Positions 1-7,718 of a stretch of DNA of 64,000 bases are shown in pieces (positions within the stretch are counted from its first letter, which is position 1; the number at the start of each line of letters is the position of its first letter). Origin of the DNA: Pseudorhodobacter aquimaris (GTDB lineage Bacteria; Pseudomonadota; Alphaproteobacteria; Rhodobacterales; Rhodobacteraceae); the NCBI RefSeq assembly GCF_001202025.1, contig NZ_LGHS01000062.1, positions 19,813 to 83,812 of the forward strand. Direction: 5' to 3'. The notes under the pieces are model-generated. The model did not search any database. It was not told the origin of the DNA and saw only the letters and a program-made list of their open reading frames with translations. Both the position numbers and the translations under genes were made by a program.

Positions 1-306
1 GTTGAGGCAGCTTCGGCGGCGGCGCTGGCGGGGTGCAATACCTTGCGTAAATCGGCGACCGAATGCGTGATTGCTGCCATTGTGCGGCCCAAAGGATGGG
101 AGTCGCGCGTCTTGCAGTTGTCAGTTGAGGGCACGGTTGCGATGGCAGAGGATTACGGTCGCCGTGGCGGGCGTGCGCTGGCGACATCGGCCACAACCGG
201 CTTTTTTGCCTTGGGCAAAGGGGCGCAGGCACAGGCAGGCGCGCTAAGGGATTGTGCCGATAAGGGCGCAGATGACTGCAAAGTTGTGGTTGCCGATCCC
301 GAATAA
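1..306 (+). CDS. 3' end of an unidentified small protein (5' truncated)
   Basis: The frame is open from base 1 to a TAA at 304-306, so the true start lies left of the window. A TTG at 43 is an unlikely start because coding continues upstream of it. The visible part begins with small residues and LAGC, which could be a lipobox (lipid-modified Cys at about residue 12 of the visible part), although no charged n-region can be seen. The C-terminal part holds a Cys pair (RDCADKGADDCKVVV) reminiscent of small secreted DUF4189-like proteins. I do not recognise the family firmly. It lies just upstream of hemA, separated from it by a strong terminator. Confidence 0.5.
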   Translation, partial: VEAASAAALAGCNTLRKSATECVIAAIVRPKGWESRVLQLSVEGTVAMAEDYGRRGGRALATSATTGFFALGKGAQAQAGALRDCADKGADDCKVVVADPE

Positions 307-319
307 CCAGAAATTTGAC

Positions 320-350
320 GAAAGGGGGCGGCAAATTGCCCCCTTTCGTT
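320..350 (+). terminator. Rho-independent terminator of the first gene
   Basis: A perfect 10-bp stem (GAAAGGGGGC at 320-329 with GCCCCCTTTC at 338-347) with an 8-nt loop is followed by GTTTAT. It starts 14 nt after the stop codon of the upstream gene and isolates hemA from read-through. Confidence 0.8.
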
Positions 351-358
351 TATAAGCC

Positions 359-372
359 TTGATAAGTATCAA
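359..372. promoter_or_regulatory. FNR/FnrL box upstream of hemA
   Basis: TTGAT-AAGT-ATCAA is a perfect FNR-type dyad (TTGAT-N4-ATCAA), 82 nt before the hemA start at 455. Established knowledge: FnrL regulates hemA in Rhodobacter sphaeroides, raising tetrapyrrole synthesis at low oxygen. The match to the consensus is exact; occupancy here is inferred. Confidence 0.8.
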
Positions 373-454
373 AGCGCCATACCGTTTACCGGCGTAAATT
401 GGCCTTAACCTGCTGTAAACGTCATGATTCGGGCAGGAAAAGCTGGAGATGAAG

Positions 455-1678
455 ATGAATTATGATGCCGCCCTCGACACCGCCCTCGACCGTTTGCACG
501 AAGAGGGGCGCTATCGCACTTTCATCGATATTGAACGACACAAAGGTGCCTATCCTGCTGCGATTTGGCGCAAACCGGATGGGGAGCAGCGCAAGATTAC
601 GGTCTGGTGCGGCAATGATTACCTCGGCATGGGGCAAAATCCAGTTGTGCTGGACGCGATGAAAGAGGCGCTGGATGCCACGGGCGCAGGCTCTGGTGGG
701 ACGCGCAATATTTCGGGCACGACCGTCTATCACAACCGGCTTGAGGCCGAACTGGCCGATCTGCATGGGAAAGAGGCCGCTTTGGTCTTTACCTCGGCCT
801 ATAACGCCAATGATGCGACGCTTTCGACCCTGCCCAAGCTGTTTCCGGGGCTGATCATCTATTCGGATGCCCTGAACCACGCCTCGATGATCGAGGGTGT
901 GCGCCGCAATGGCGGGGCCAAGCGGATTTTCCGTCATAACGACGTGGCGCATTTGCGCGAATTGATGGCTGCCGATGATCCGGCCGCACCAAAACTGATT
1001 GCATTTGAATCGATTTATTCGATGGATGGCGATTTTGGGCCAATTGAGGCGATTTGTGACGCGGCTGATGAATTCGGCGCGCTGACCTATATCGATGAGG
1101 TTCACGCCGTGGGCATGTATGGCCCGCGCGGCGCAGGGGTGGCCGAGCGTGACGGGTTGATGGGGCGTATTGATATCATTAATGCCACGCTGGCCAAGGC
1201 ATATGGGGTTGCGGGTGGCTATATCGCGGCTTCGGCCAAGATGTGCGATGCGGTGCGGTCCTATGCGCCGGGGTTCATCTTTACGTCTTCGATGCCGCCT
1301 GCGGTTGCTGCGGGGGCTGCGGCCTCGGTGCGGCATCTGAAATCCGCGCAGCATTTGCGTGACAGCCAGCAGCTTCATGCGCGGATTCTCAAGAGCCGGC
1401 TTAAGGCGATCGGTCTGCCATTGATCGACCACGGCAGCCATATCGTGCCGGTGCATGTTGGCGATCCGGTGCATTGTAAGGCGCTGTCTGATATGTTGCT
1501 GGAGCAATTCGGCATCTATGTGCAACCGATCAACTTCCCCACTGTGCCCCGCGGGACAGAGCGGCTTCGTTTTACCCCGTCGCCGGTGCATGATGCGGCC
1601 CAGATTGACGCATTGGTTAAGGCGATGGATAAACTTTGGCAGCAATGTGCGCTAAATCGTGCCGAGTTGACGGCTTGA
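455..1678 (+). CDS. hemA: 5-aminolevulinate synthase
   Basis: Condenses glycine and succinyl-CoA to 5-aminolevulinate, the first step of tetrapyrrole synthesis by the alphaproteobacterial (C4, Shemin) route; cytosolic and PLP-dependent. The 407-residue product covers the whole alpha-oxoamine synthase fold, with the GTRNISGT glycine-rich segment, [12 protein letters not shown] (PLP-ring Asp) and TLAKAYG, whose Lys248 matches the known catalytic Lys248 of Rhodobacter ALAS. An ATG six bases earlier (449) abuts the GGAG Shine-Dalgarno at 445-448, so the ATG at 455, six bases from it, is preferred and gives the usual family length. It is monocistronic between a terminator and a RodZ-like gene, and probably under FnrL through the box at 359-372. 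Confidence 0.97.
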   Translation: MNYDAALDTALDRLHEEGRYRTFIDIERHKGAYPAAIWRKPDGEQRKITVWCGNDYLGMGQNPVVLDAMKEALDATGAGSGGTRNISGTTVYHNRLEAELADLHGKEAALVFTSAYNANDATLSTLPKLFPGLIIYSDALNHASMIEGVRRNGGAKRIFRHNDVAHLRELMAADDPAAPKLIAFESIYSMDGDFGPIEAICDAADEFGALTYIDEVHAVGMYGPRGAGVAERDGLMGRIDIINATLAKAYGVAGGYIAASAKMCDAVRSYAPGFIFTSSMPPAVAAGAAASVRHLKSAQHLRDSQQLHARILKSRLKAIGLPLIDHGSHIVPVHVGDPVHCKALSDMLLEQFGIYVQPINFPTVPRGTERLRFTPSPVHDAAQIDALVKAMDKLWQQCALNRAELTA

Positions 1679-1795
1679 TTTATATCTAGATGTGCTATTT
1701 GGATTGTAATGTGCTACTATAGGGGCAATACGATAGCGTCGAGTCGGTGATACGACTCAGGCGCAGAAGATGGGGCAGAAAACGAGGCATACTTG

Positions 1796-3010
1796 ATGAT
1801 CGGCCGAAGGAAAGTACCTTCGACGTCCGAAAGCGACAAGCCCAAGGGCTTTGACGATTTCGAGCTACGTCTGGGCGACCTTATGCGCGGGGAGCGCGCA
1901 ACCTTGGGCAAGTCATTGCTGGATGTTCAACGAGAGTTGAAGGTCAAGGCAACCTATATTGCTGCCATCGAAAACTGCGACACCTCTGCTTTTGAAACCC
2001 AAGGGTTTGTGGCCGGTTATGTGCGGTCCTATTCGCGCTATCTTGGCATGGACCCTGATTGGGCCTATGCGAAGTTTTGCCGTGAGGCGAATTTCACCCT
2101 GGCGCATGGCATGTCGGTTGAGGCATCCCCCGCCCGGCTGACCAAGGCGCGCAGCCGCGTGCAGGATTTTGGCGACCCCTTGGCAAATCCTAATGCGACC
2201 TTCGTTCCGCGCAGTGAGTCGCTGTTCTCGCGTGTGGAGCCGGGCGCTGTCGGGTCTTTGTTGGTCTTGCTCGGGCTGATCGGTGGTTTGGGCTATGGCG
2301 GCTGGTCTGTCTTGCAAGAGGTGCAGCGCGTACAGCTTGCCCCCGTAGATCAGGCACCCCAAGTCATCGCTGAAATCGACCCCCTGGGCAATGTGCAAGG
2401 CGTGGCCCCGGTGGTCCGTTCGGCTCCGGAAAGCCAGACGGTCGAGGAAACTTCAACCTCAATCGCTGCCAATACGCAAATGCCGGTCCGATCTGACCGG
2501 CTATATCGTCCTCAAGCGCTGGATGTTCCTGTGCTGACCTCGCGTGACGGGCCGATTGCCGCGATTGATCCGCAGCGCCAAGCAATTGCGCAGTTGGTGG
2601 CCGAAGTGGCAGGCGCGCCCGAAACCGTTTCGGTTGAAAACGAAGTGCAGGTCGTCGCTGCTGATCCCAATATCGTTGAAATTCTGGCCGTGCGCCCGTC
2701 TTGGGTGCGGGTTTCCTCGGCAGATGGGACCGTGTTGCTGGAAAAAGTTCTTGATTCCTGTGAACGCTATACCGTGCCGCTGATGGATGCTGCACCTGTG
2801 CTGCGCGCGGGCAATTCCGGTTCGGTCTATTTCACCGTCAATGGCAAGACGTTTGGCCCCTCGGCACCGGGTGCGCAGGTTGTCAAAAATGTGGTGCTGA
2901 CGGCGGATGCGGTTCAGGGAAAATTCCCGAATGTAGAGACTGGGCAATCCGTGGCCGTGGCTGATGCCAATAACGCAATGGTGCTTTGCCCCTCCAGCCC
3001 GTCTTTGTGA
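1796..3010 (+). CDS. RodZ-like helix-turn-helix membrane protein with DUF4115-type C-terminus
   Basis: Predicted bitopic inner-membrane protein of 404 residues. Residues about 20-95 form an Xre-type helix-turn-helix (LLDVQRELKVKATYIAAIE). A single transmembrane helix follows at about 151-171. A Pro/Val-rich linker then leads to a beta-rich domain at about 290-370 (VEILAVRPSWVRV, KTFGPSAPGAQV) like the DUF4115 domain of RodZ. By family, RodZ links MreB filaments to the elongasome. A TTG sits directly before the ATG at 1796; GAGG at 1784-1787 is 8 nt from the ATG, so the ATG was chosen. ispG follows 74 nt downstream, a frequent arrangement in alphaproteobacteria. A cell-shape role is inferred; the DNA-binding helix may not act as a repressor. 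Confidence 0.8.
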   Translation: MIGRRKVPSTSESDKPKGFDDFELRLGDLMRGERATLGKSLLDVQRELKVKATYIAAIENCDTSAFETQGFVAGYVRSYSRYLGMDPDWAYAKFCREANFTLAHGMSVEASPARLTKARSRVQDFGDPLANPNATFVPRSESLFSRVEPGAVGSLLVLLGLIGGLGYGGWSVLQEVQRVQLAPVDQAPQVIAEIDPLGNVQGVAPVVRSAPESQTVEETSTSIAANTQMPVRSDRLYRPQALDVPVLTSRDGPIAAIDPQRQAIAQLVAEVAGAPETVSVENEVQVVAADPNIVEILAVRPSWVRVSSADGTVLLEKVLDSCERYTVPLMDAAPVLRAGNSGSVYFTVNGKTFGPSAPGAQVVKNVVLTADAVQGKFPNVETGQSVAVADANNAMVLCPSSPSL

Positions 3011-3084
3011 TCAAGCAAACGGTTGCCTTTTGGCCACTTTCCCCCTAGCCAATGGGGACGCAATTCCCTTGGCCCGAGTATCCA

Positions 3085-4218
3085 ATGACCCATAATCCAA
3101 TTCGTCCATGGCGCAATATTGAACGTCGCAAATCCCGCCAGATCATGGTGGGCAAGGTCGCTGTTGGCGGGGATGCCCCGATTTCGGTCCAGACGATGAC
3201 CAATACGTTGACCACCGACATCAAGGCCACGATTGCGCAGGTGCAGCGTGCCGCCGACGCGGGGGCCGATATTGTGCGCGTCTCGGCACCCGACCGCGAA
3301 AGCGCGCTGGCTCTGCGTGAGATTTGCCGTGAATCCCCCGTGCCCATCGTTGCCGACATCCATTTCCACTATAAGCGCGCGATTGAGGCGGCAGAGGCGG
3401 GGGCGGCCTGTCTTCGGATCAATCCCGGCAATATCGGGGATGCCGCCCGTGTGCGCGAAGTGGTCAAGGCCGCAAAAGATCATGGATGTTCGATCCGGAT
3501 TGGTGTCAATGCCGGCTCACTGGAACGCCATCTGCTTGATAAATACGGCGAACCTTGCCCTGATGCGATGGTCGAATCCGGTTTGGACCATATCAAATTG
3601 CTGCAAGACAATGATTTTCATGAATATAAGATCAGCGTCAAAGCCTCGGACGTCTTTATGTCTGCGGCTGCTTACACCCAACTTGCCGCTGTGACTGACG
3701 CGCCGATCCATCTTGGCATCACTGAGGCGGGTGGTCTGCAATCTGGCACGGTCAAATCCGCCATCGGCCTTGGCAATCTGCTTTGGTCGGGGATTGGTGA
3801 TACCATCCGCGTGTCGCTGTCGGCTGATCCCGAAGCAGACGTAAAGGTCGGGTTCGAGATCCTGAAATCCCTTGGCTTGCGCCACCGGGGTGTCACGATC
3901 ATCTCCTGCCCGTCCTGTGCGCGGCAGGGGTTCGACGTGATCAAAACCGTGACCGAGCTGGAGGACCGTCTGTCCCATGTCACCACCTCGATGAGCCTGA
4001 GCATCATTGGCTGTGTCGTCAACGGTCCCGGAGAGGCGCTGTTGACGGATATCGGCTTTACCGGTGGTGGTGCGGGGTCGGGCATGGTCTATCTTGCGGG
4101 CAAGCAAAGCCACAAGCTGGGCAATGAGGCGATGATCGACCATATTGTCGAACTTGTCGAAAAGCGCGCGGCAGAGCTGGACGCCGACAAAGATCCGACT
4201 GAACCGGCTGGTAAATAG
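3085..4218 (+). CDS. ispG: 4-hydroxy-3-methylbut-2-enyl diphosphate synthase
   Basis: Catalyses the penultimate step of the MEP isoprenoid pathway, converting MEcPP to HMBPP with a [4Fe-4S] cluster. The 377-residue protein has the N-terminal TIM-barrel part ([24 protein letters not shown]) and the C-terminal cluster domain with SCPSCARQ and [10 protein letters not shown], giving the three Cys ligands plus the conserved Glu. The frame is open further 5', but the ATG at 3085 has a GAG six bases upstream and gives the standard start [17 protein letters not shown]. It is probably co-transcribed with the RodZ-like gene and converges on the DsbA-like gene. Confidence 0.95.
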   Translation: MTHNPIRPWRNIERRKSRQIMVGKVAVGGDAPISVQTMTNTLTTDIKATIAQVQRAADAGADIVRVSAPDRESALALREICRESPVPIVADIHFHYKRAIEAAEAGAACLRINPGNIGDAARVREVVKAAKDHGCSIRIGVNAGSLERHLLDKYGEPCPDAMVESGLDHIKLLQDNDFHEYKISVKASDVFMSAAAYTQLAAVTDAPIHLGITEAGGLQSGTVKSAIGLGNLLWSGIGDTIRVSLSADPEADVKVGFEILKSLGLRHRGVTIISCPSCARQGFDVIKTVTELEDRLSHVTTSMSLSIIGCVVNGPGEALLTDIGFTGGGAGSGMVYLAGKQSHKLGNEAMIDHIVELVEKRAAELDADKDPTEPAGK

Positions 4219-4224
4219 GGGTGC

Positions 4225-4244
4225 GCCGGGGGCTTACCCCCGGC
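4225..4244. terminator. Hairpin between convergent ispG and DsbA-like gene
   Basis: GCCGGGGG at 4225-4232 pairs perfectly with CCCCCGGC at 4237-4244 over a 4-nt CTTA loop. It sits in the 33-nt gap between convergent stop codons. There is no T-tract on either side, so a termination role rests on position and stem strength only. Confidence 0.5.
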
Positions 4245-4251
4245 CAAACAT

Positions 4252-4995
4252 TCAGCCCTCGCGCTGGCCTTCGACAATCTGGCGCATACCGTCCAGCGGC
4301 ACATAGCCACGCACCAAGGTATTGTCGATCACGAAGGTCGGTGTGCCATTGATGGCCAAACGCTGGGCAAGGGCGCGGTTTGCATCGATCACGGCAGTAA
4401 CTTCGGCGGATGTCATATGCGCCAGGACCGCGTCGACATCCGCAAGTCCCGCATCTTTCCCGATGCTGGCAAGGTTATCCGGCGTCACCTCACCGCGCAT
4501 CACCATCAGCGCGTCATGCACCTTTTCATAGGCCGCCGCTCCGTCCATCTGCAAGACCGCAATCGCAAAGCGTGAGGCCAAGTCGGATTGTTCGCCCAGA
4601 ATAGGGAACTCTTTGACTACAAAGCGGATATTGCCATCGGATGACACCAGCTCTGCCACATCCTCAAAGGCTTTCTTGCAATAGCCGCAGCGATAATCCA
4701 TGAATTCCACCACAGTGATATCGCCATTGGGATTACCGCCGACCCAGCTTGCGGGATCGTTGAAAATCTCGTCTTTGTTGGTTTCAAGCATGGCCAGATC
4801 ATCGGCCACTGCATCGCTGTTGCGGCGCTCTTCGAGGATGGCAAAGACCTCCATCAGCACTTCGGGCTCTTCCAGCAGATAGGCGCGTACCTCGGCGCGG
4901 AAATCGGCGCGCTCGGCATCCGACAGCTTGCTTTGCGCGAAGGCGGGCGGGGCAAGGGCCAATGCGAGGGCCGTGGTGGCAAGCAGCTTGTTCAT
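4252..4995 (-). CDS. DsbA-family periplasmic thiol-disulfide protein
   Basis: Secreted thioredoxin-fold protein of 247 residues. An N-terminal signal peptide (MNKLL...APPAFA, cleavage near residue 20) is followed by a helical N-terminal region and a DsbA/DsbG-like fold with the redox motif CGYC (Cys103, Cys106) in YRCGYCKKAF and the cis-Pro loop NGTPTFVI. By family it exchanges disulfides in exported proteins; CGYC and the N-terminal helical extension resemble ScsC/Com1-like proteins more than E. coli DsbA. The start is the ATG at 4993-4995 directly before the signal peptide; upstream in-frame sequence is not protein-like. It is divergent from the aminotransferase gene. No DsbB partner is visible. 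Confidence 0.9.
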   Translation of the reverse strand: MNKLLATTALALALAPPAFAQSKLSDAERADFRAEVRAYLLEEPEVLMEVFAILEERRNSDAVADDLAMLETNKDEIFNDPASWVGGNPNGDITVVEFMDYRCGYCKKAFEDVAELVSSDGNIRFVVKEFPILGEQSDLASRFAIAVLQMDGAAAYEKVHDALMVMRGEVTPDNLASIGKDAGLADVDAVLAHMTSAEVTAVIDANRALAQRLAINGTPTFVIDNTLVRGYVPLDGMRQIVEGQREG

Positions 4996-5182
4996 AATGT
5001 ACTCCGATGTGGTGGCACCTGTGGCGCCATGTCTGGTTGACCTTGCCCCCTCATGCCCGATTGCGGGGGGGGAGGGCAACCAAATTGCCCGTGATAATTC
5101 GGCGCAGTGCCAAAGGTTTGACGATATTGCGGCCACTCTGTAAGGGATGTGGCAATGCACAGACAGCTTTGAAGACGGGGAT

Positions 5183-6352
5183 ATGACAGTGGCAAAAAGC
5201 CTGAGACAATCACAGCGCGGGGCGGTTGATCCCTTTATCGTGATGGATGTGATGGAGGCCGCGCGCGCTGCCGAGGCCGCAGGGCGCAGCATTATCCATA
5301 TGGAGGTCGGTCAGCCCGGAACCGGCGCGGCCCAAGGAGCGCGTGATGCCTTGACCGCGGCAATGGGGCAGGGCGCGCTTGGCTATACGGTGGCGCTTGG
5401 CCTGCCGGAATTGCGCGCAGGCATCGCGGGGCTTTACAAACGTTGGTATGATGTGGAGCTTGATCCCAGCCGCGTGATTGTCACGACCGGCTCTTCTTCG
5501 GGGTTCTTGTTGGCTTTTACATCGCTGTTTGACGCGGGCGAAAAGGTTGGTCTGGGGGAACCCGGCTATCCCTCTTATCGGCAGATCCTGCGCGCCTTGT
5601 CGCTGACGCCGGTGGGCATCCCGACCCGTGCTGAAAACCGGCTGCAACCCGTGCTGGATGATTTGGCGGGTGTGGATATGTCAGGGCTTATCGTTGCAAG
5701 TCCAGGCAATCCTTCGGGCACCATGCTGGACCACGCCGCGCTCAAGGCGTTGATGGATCATTGCCGCGACCATGACATCGCCTTCATCTCGGACGAGATT
5801 TACCACGGGCTGCATTACGGCGATCGGGCGGTCACGGCGCTGGAGATCAGCGATGATGCCTATGTCATCAACTCCTTTTCCAAGTATTTCAGCATGACCG
5901 GCTGGCGCATCGGCTGGATGGTGGTGCCGCAATCGCATGTGCGCCGCGTGGAACGTCTGGCACAGAACATGTTTATCTGCCCGCCCCATGCCAGCCAGAT
6001 TGCCGCCCTTGCAGCATTGGATTGCATCGATGAAATGGAGGCAAACCGCGCCGTCTATGCCAAGAACCGTGCTCTGATGATAGAGGGGCTGCGCGAGGCC
6101 GGTTTCACCAAGATAGCCCCGCCCGATGGCGCGTTTTATGTCTATGCCGATGTGTCGGAGTTGACCGATGACAGCTTGAAGTTCTGCTCGATGATCCTCG
6201 GGCAGGCGGGGGTCGCGGTGACGCCGGGGCTCGACTTCGATCCGGTTCGGGGCAAACATACGCTGCGCTTTTCCTATGCCCGCAGCACGGCTGAGATCGA
6301 AGAGGGCATCGCCCGGCTAAAGGGCTTTATGGTGGGCTATATCAAGCCGTGA
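5183..6352 (+). CDS. Class I/II pyridoxal-phosphate aminotransferase
   Basis: A 389-residue fold-type I aminotransferase, AspC/AAT superfamily. Visible are the small-domain start (FIVMDVMEAARAAEAAGRSIIHMEVGQP), NPSGTML, SDEIYHGLHYG and the PLP Schiff-base motif SFSKYFSMTGWRIGW with Lys234, then the substrate-carboxylate Arg region (LRFSYA). The exact amino donor cannot be told from sequence; homologues are annotated as aspartate or aromatic aminotransferases. The ATG at 5183 fits MTVAKSLRQS; upstream in-frame sequence up to a possible start at 5147 is poorly conserved in character. A separate transcript from the amidase that follows is possible. Confidence 0.88.
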   Translation: MTVAKSLRQSQRGAVDPFIVMDVMEAARAAEAAGRSIIHMEVGQPGTGAAQGARDALTAAMGQGALGYTVALGLPELRAGIAGLYKRWYDVELDPSRVIVTTGSSSGFLLAFTSLFDAGEKVGLGEPGYPSYRQILRALSLTPVGIPTRAENRLQPVLDDLAGVDMSGLIVASPGNPSGTMLDHAALKALMDHCRDHDIAFISDEIYHGLHYGDRAVTALEISDDAYVINSFSKYFSMTGWRIGWMVVPQSHVRRVERLAQNMFICPPHASQIAALAALDCIDEMEANRAVYAKNRALMIEGLREAGFTKIAPPDGAFYVYADVSELTDDSLKFCSMILGQAGVAVTPGLDFDPVRGKHTLRFSYARSTAEIEEGIARLKGFMVGYIKP

Positions 6353-6406
6353 TTTTACGCTCTTAAGCTGGTCCTAGAAGCTGTGCAAAATGAGAGGTTT
6401 GGCGTG

Positions 6407-7606
6407 ATGCGGGCAATCTTGGCGGTTTGGGCGTTGATGCTGATGGTGCTTCCCGCTTGGGGGCAAGAGCTTTCGGCCATTGCGCGGCTGGATCTGGCCG
6501 CGTCTCAGGTAGAGGACAAGGGGCGGGGGGTGGCACTTTCGCTTGCAATTTCCCAACCTGTGCCGTGGCGCGTGCGCGTGCTGGATAACCCGCCGCGGCT
6601 GGTGCTTGATACCCGAGAGGTCGATTTCTCGCAGGTGGCAAACCTGCCGCGCGTTGGTTCGCGGGTGGTTGATCTGCGCGCGGGGGTGTTTCGCCCCGGC
6701 TGGTCGCGGCTGGTGCTGGAGCTTTCGGGACCTATGGCGGTGCAGTCGGCGACAATGCGGACCAAGGGCGCAACGCAGATCCATGTGACCCTTGCCCCGA
6801 CAGATGCTGACACATTTGCCACTTTGGCGGCGCGACCCGAACCGGAGGGCTGGGCGCTGCCCAAACCGGCAGACCTGCCGAAGGCGATGGCGAACGGGGC
6901 GGGCCCGATGGTTGTGGTGCTTGATCCCGGCCATGGCGGGCTTGATCCGGGGGCCGAAAATGGCGTCTACCGCGAGGCGGATCTGATGCTGACCTTTGCG
7001 CGCGAGTTCAAGGAATATCTTCAACGTAGCGGCGATTACCGGGTTATCCTGACCCGGGATGATGATGTCTTTGTACCGCTTGAGGCCCGCATATCTCTTG
7101 CGCGGGCGGCGGGGGCGGATGTGCTGCTGTCGCTGCATGCCGATGCTTTGGCCGAGGGCGAGGCGACAGGGGCGACGATTTACACACTGTCAGAGGATGC
7201 GTTTGATGCGGCGAGCGAATTGCTGGCCGAGCGTCATGACCGTGATGACCTGCTTGCGGGGGTGGATCTGACCGAGCAAGATGATCTGGTCGCGAATGTC
7301 TTGATGGATATGGCGCGGGCTGAAACCACGCCTAAGGTCGCGCGGCTGGCGGAGGCGTTGAAAGGTGCCATCCAAGATGAAGGGCTGCCGATGCACCGTA
7401 AGCCAATCCAATCCGGCGGGTTCTCGGTTCTCAAAAGCCCTGATATCCCCTCGGTTTTGATTGAACTTGGCTTTTTATCATCCTCGCAGGATCTGGCGCG
7501 ACTTATCGACCCGGCGTGGCGGGGGTATATGATGGCGGCGCTGCACCAAGGTCTTGCGCAATGGGCCGCGCGCGAGGCCGCCTTGGCGGGTTCTGCCAGA
7601 CCCTGA
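6407..7606 (+). CDS. N-acetylmuramoyl-L-alanine amidase, AmiC type
   Basis: Periplasmic zinc amidase cleaving the MurNAc-L-Ala bond of peptidoglycan. There is a signal peptide (MRAILAVWALMLMVLPAWG), an N-terminal AMIN-like beta domain (about residues 25-130) that targets division sites in the family, then an Amidase_3 catalytic domain from about residue 170. That domain has LDPGHGGLDPG (zinc His176), the Glu of NGVYREADL, SLHADA and IELGFLSS. GAGAGG-type Shine-Dalgarno bases at 6392-6397 allow either GTG 6404 or ATG 6407; an upstream GTG at 6383 would precede the signal peptide. It lies directly upstream of mrcA, so one hydrolase and one synthase of cell wall are adjacent. Confidence 0.9.
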   Translation: MRAILAVWALMLMVLPAWGQELSAIARLDLAASQVEDKGRGVALSLAISQPVPWRVRVLDNPPRLVLDTREVDFSQVANLPRVGSRVVDLRAGVFRPGWSRLVLELSGPMAVQSATMRTKGATQIHVTLAPTDADTFATLAARPEPEGWALPKPADLPKAMANGAGPMVVVLDPGHGGLDPGAENGVYREADLMLTFAREFKEYLQRSGDYRVILTRDDDVFVPLEARISLARAAGADVLLSLHADALAEGEATGATIYTLSEDAFDAASELLAERHDRDDLLAGVDLTEQDDLVANVLMDMARAETTPKVARLAEALKGAIQDEGLPMHRKPIQSGGFSVLKSPDIPSVLIELGFLSSSQDLARLIDPAWRGYMMAALHQGLAQWAAREAALAGSARP

Positions 7607-7718
7607 ACATCGCTAACCTTGATCACGAAGAGTTGGGCAAAATTGTACTCTGCGCGCGGGCGGCGCTTTTGCTTGCAGGGCGCATAGGCTATATAGAGCA
7701 GGTCTAAACCATGGGGAA

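Noticed and set aside
405..419. TTAA-N7-TAAA, a possible CtrA half match before hemA
   Set aside because: The second half is TAAA rather than TTAA, and no other support exists.
422..1645. 407-residue open frame antisense to hemA
   Set aside because: It mirrors hemA codons, is rich in His, Arg and Gln, and has no domain character; hemA on the other strand is certain.
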